This document shows, piece after piece, positions 4,599 through 5,736 of a DNA stretch of 5,736 bases; the first letter of the stretch is position 1; each line of letters starts with the position of its first letter. This DNA comes from Robiginitomaculum sp. Its GTDB lineage: Bacteria; Pseudomonadota; Alphaproteobacteria; Caulobacterales; Maricaulaceae. The notes under the pieces are model-generated. The model searched no databases and was not told the DNA's origin. It worked only from the letters and a program-made list of their open reading frames with translations. The stretch is from the NCBI GenBank assembly GCA_002733735.2, contig NVWT02000010.1, positions 30,872 to 36,607 on the forward strand, in the 5' to 3' direction. A program made the position numbers and the translations under genes.

Positions 4599-4648
4599 TT
4601 GTTGTCATTCTACCCTTGCCTGATCGCGGGATAAACCCCAAATTACCA

Positions 4649-5736
4649 ATGAATATCAAACTGGCAAAACTAATGACTGCAATTCGTGGCCCTAGCATTT
4701 CTGATCTTGATTACCGCTCGCGCGAAATATTTCGCGAGATTGTCGAAAGCTATCTAGCCAGCGGCGAAGCTGTTGGTTCAAAAACTTTGGCCATTAGCGG
4801 CACTAGCGGACTGTCTTCGGCCTCGATACGCAACACTATGGCAGCATTAACCTCGGCTGGCTTATTGTCAGCAACGCATTTAAGTGCCGGACGGATACCA
4901 ACGCAAAGTGGATTGCGGTTGTTTGTTGATGGCCTATTGCAATTTGGCGATTTGAACGAAACCGAGCGTTCGAACATCAGGCATCGTTTATCAGATCAGC
5001 CATTACAAAGTGCGCTGGATGAAGCATCAAAGTTATTATCTGGCATGGCCGGTGGTGCTGGTTTGGTATTGGCGCCGGTTCAAGATCAAGCTTTGCGCCA
5101 TGTGGAATTTGTTCCTCTTGCTCCGACCGAAGCGATGGCGGTTCTGGTTTATGAAACCGGAGCGGTTGAAAACCGGATAATGACCATACCGCCGGGTACG
5201 ACCCCTTCGGCGTTAACTGCGGCGGGAAATTTTCTCTCGCGACGGCTTAAAGGTAAATCATTATCTGGAACTAAAACTCAAATACTAGAAGAAATTAGCC
5301 ACCATAATCATCAGTTGGACGCGGCGGCTAAAGCCTTGATCGAAGACGGAATGGCGCATTGGTCAAGTGCTGATACCGAAGAGCGCACGTTAATAGTACG
5401 TGGGCGATCACAATTGATCGATAATGTCGAAGCCAGCCAAAACCTTGAACGCATACGGTTATTGCTGGACGAGATGGAGCAGAAAAAAGAGTTGATTTCT
5501 TTACTGGACGAGGCTGGCAAAGCTCCGGGAGTCAAGATATATATCGGTTCGGAAAACCCTTTATTTAGCCTTTCGGGTTCAAGTGTGGTCACGGCACCCT
5601 ATATGAATGCACAAGGCAAGGTATTAGGAGCCATCGGCGTAATTGGCCCAACACGGCTCAATTATGCCAAAGTGATCCCTATGGTGGATTATACGGCGCA
5701 AGCCATTGGATTTTTAATGCGTCAACAAGTGCGCAA
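4649..5736 (+). CDS. hrcA: heat-inducible transcription repressor HrcA (3' end outside window)
   Basis: HrcA represses chaperone genes such as groESL by binding the CIRCE operator, and is kept active by GroEL. The frame is open from 4649 to the window end, 362 codons, and should stop within a few codons because the family's C-terminal block (GVIGPTRLNYAKVIPMVDYT at about 329-348) has already passed. The N-terminal winged-helix DNA-binding region is clear: SREIFREIVESYLASGEAVGS, then SSASIRNTMAAL (about 56-67) and LSAGRIPTQSGLRLFVDGL (about 78-96). A GAF-like ligand or dimer domain follows. The ATG at 4649 has no good Shine-Dalgarno; the ATG at 4673 (MTAIRG) and the TTG at 4616 are alternatives, none clearly better. 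It is divergent from rph. Alphaproteobacterial hrcA is often followed by grpE, which would lie outside the window. I see no CIRCE in the visible upstream region. Confidence 0.96.
   Translation, partial: MNIKLAKLMTAIRGPSISDLDYRSREIFREIVESYLASGEAVGSKTLAISGTSGLSSASIRNTMAALTSAGLLSATHLSAGRIPTQSGLRLFVDGLLQFGDLNETERSNIRHRLSDQPLQSALDEASKLLSGMAGGAGLVLAPVQDQALRHVEFVPLAPTEAMAVLVYETGAVENRIMTIPPGTTPSALTAAGNFLSRRLKGKSLSGTKTQILEEISHHNHQLDAAAKALIEDGMAHWSSADTEERTLIVRGRSQLIDNVEASQNLERIRLLLDEMEQKKELISLLDEAGKAPGVKIYIGSENPLFSLSGSSVVTAPYMNAQGKVLGAIGVIGPTRLNYAKVIPMVDYTAQAIGFLMRQQVR
4721..4736. repeat. 16-bp perfect palindrome inside hrcA
   Basis: CGCGAAATATTTCGCG reads identically on both strands, 72 nt into hrcA, within the codons for REIFRE. 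These residues are conserved in HrcA, so the palindrome may simply follow from the protein sequence. It could also be an autoregulatory site just inside the gene. Confidence 0.75.

Noticed and set aside
4462..4698. 78-residue - strand frame across the rph-hrcA gap
   Set aside because: It reads through both inverted repeats and the hrcA start on the wrong strand; it overlaps the well-supported rph start.
4750..5592. - strand frames inside hrcA
   Set aside because: Shadows of the strongly supported hrcA coding frame.
1..5736. tRNA, rRNA, CRISPR array, insertion sequence, attachment site
   Set aside because: No cloverleaf, repeat-spacer pattern, transposase frame or flanking inverted repeats were found by reading both strands.

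Overview
The window looks like chromosomal DNA from a Gram-negative bacterium of moderate GC content, most likely an alphaproteobacterium. Evidence for this: a divergent pair of rph (RNase PH) and hrcA (heat-shock repressor), which is a common alphaproteobacterial arrangement; a TonB-dependent outer-membrane receptor; and a lipoprotein gene with a lipobox. No species can be named from the sequence alone.

Layout. Positions 1-2442 (+) form an apparent operon: the 3' two-thirds of a TonB-dependent receptor, a 94-residue acidic protein of unknown function starting 12 nt after it, a possible 34-residue Gly/Cys-rich peptide overlapping the genes on both sides, and a 196-residue membrane-anchored protein with four exported cysteines. 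Positions 2443-2704 contain no intact gene. They hold a decayed second copy of a TonB-receptor 3' end, including its stop codon and the Shine-Dalgarno region of a following gene. Positions 2705-3130 (-) encode a small lipoprotein that appears to have its own promoter. Positions 3216-4481 (-) form a two-gene operon of rph followed, 3 nt later, by a proteasome/HslV-like Ntn-hydrolase family protein. Positions 4482-4648 are a divergent regulatory region with two long perfect inverted repeats. From 4649 to the window end (+) lies hrcA, almost complete.

Interpretation. The right half (rph, hrcA) is housekeeping: RNA 3'-end maturation and heat-shock control. The left half is accessory: a nutrient receptor and poorly conserved envelope proteins, with evidence of past paralogue duplication and decay. 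The most interesting points are (1) the receptor-tail relic, whose differences from the intact copy are mostly synonymous, so it was a functional paralogue before it died; (2) the Ntn-hydrolase homologue next to rph, which keeps the nucleophilic Thr but lacks the usual Asp and Lys; and (3) the paired inverted repeats between rph and hrcA, one abutting the rph ribosome-binding site and one abutting a TATAAT box. I found no RNA gene, CRISPR array, insertion sequence or attachment site, and no clear new defence or biosynthetic system.
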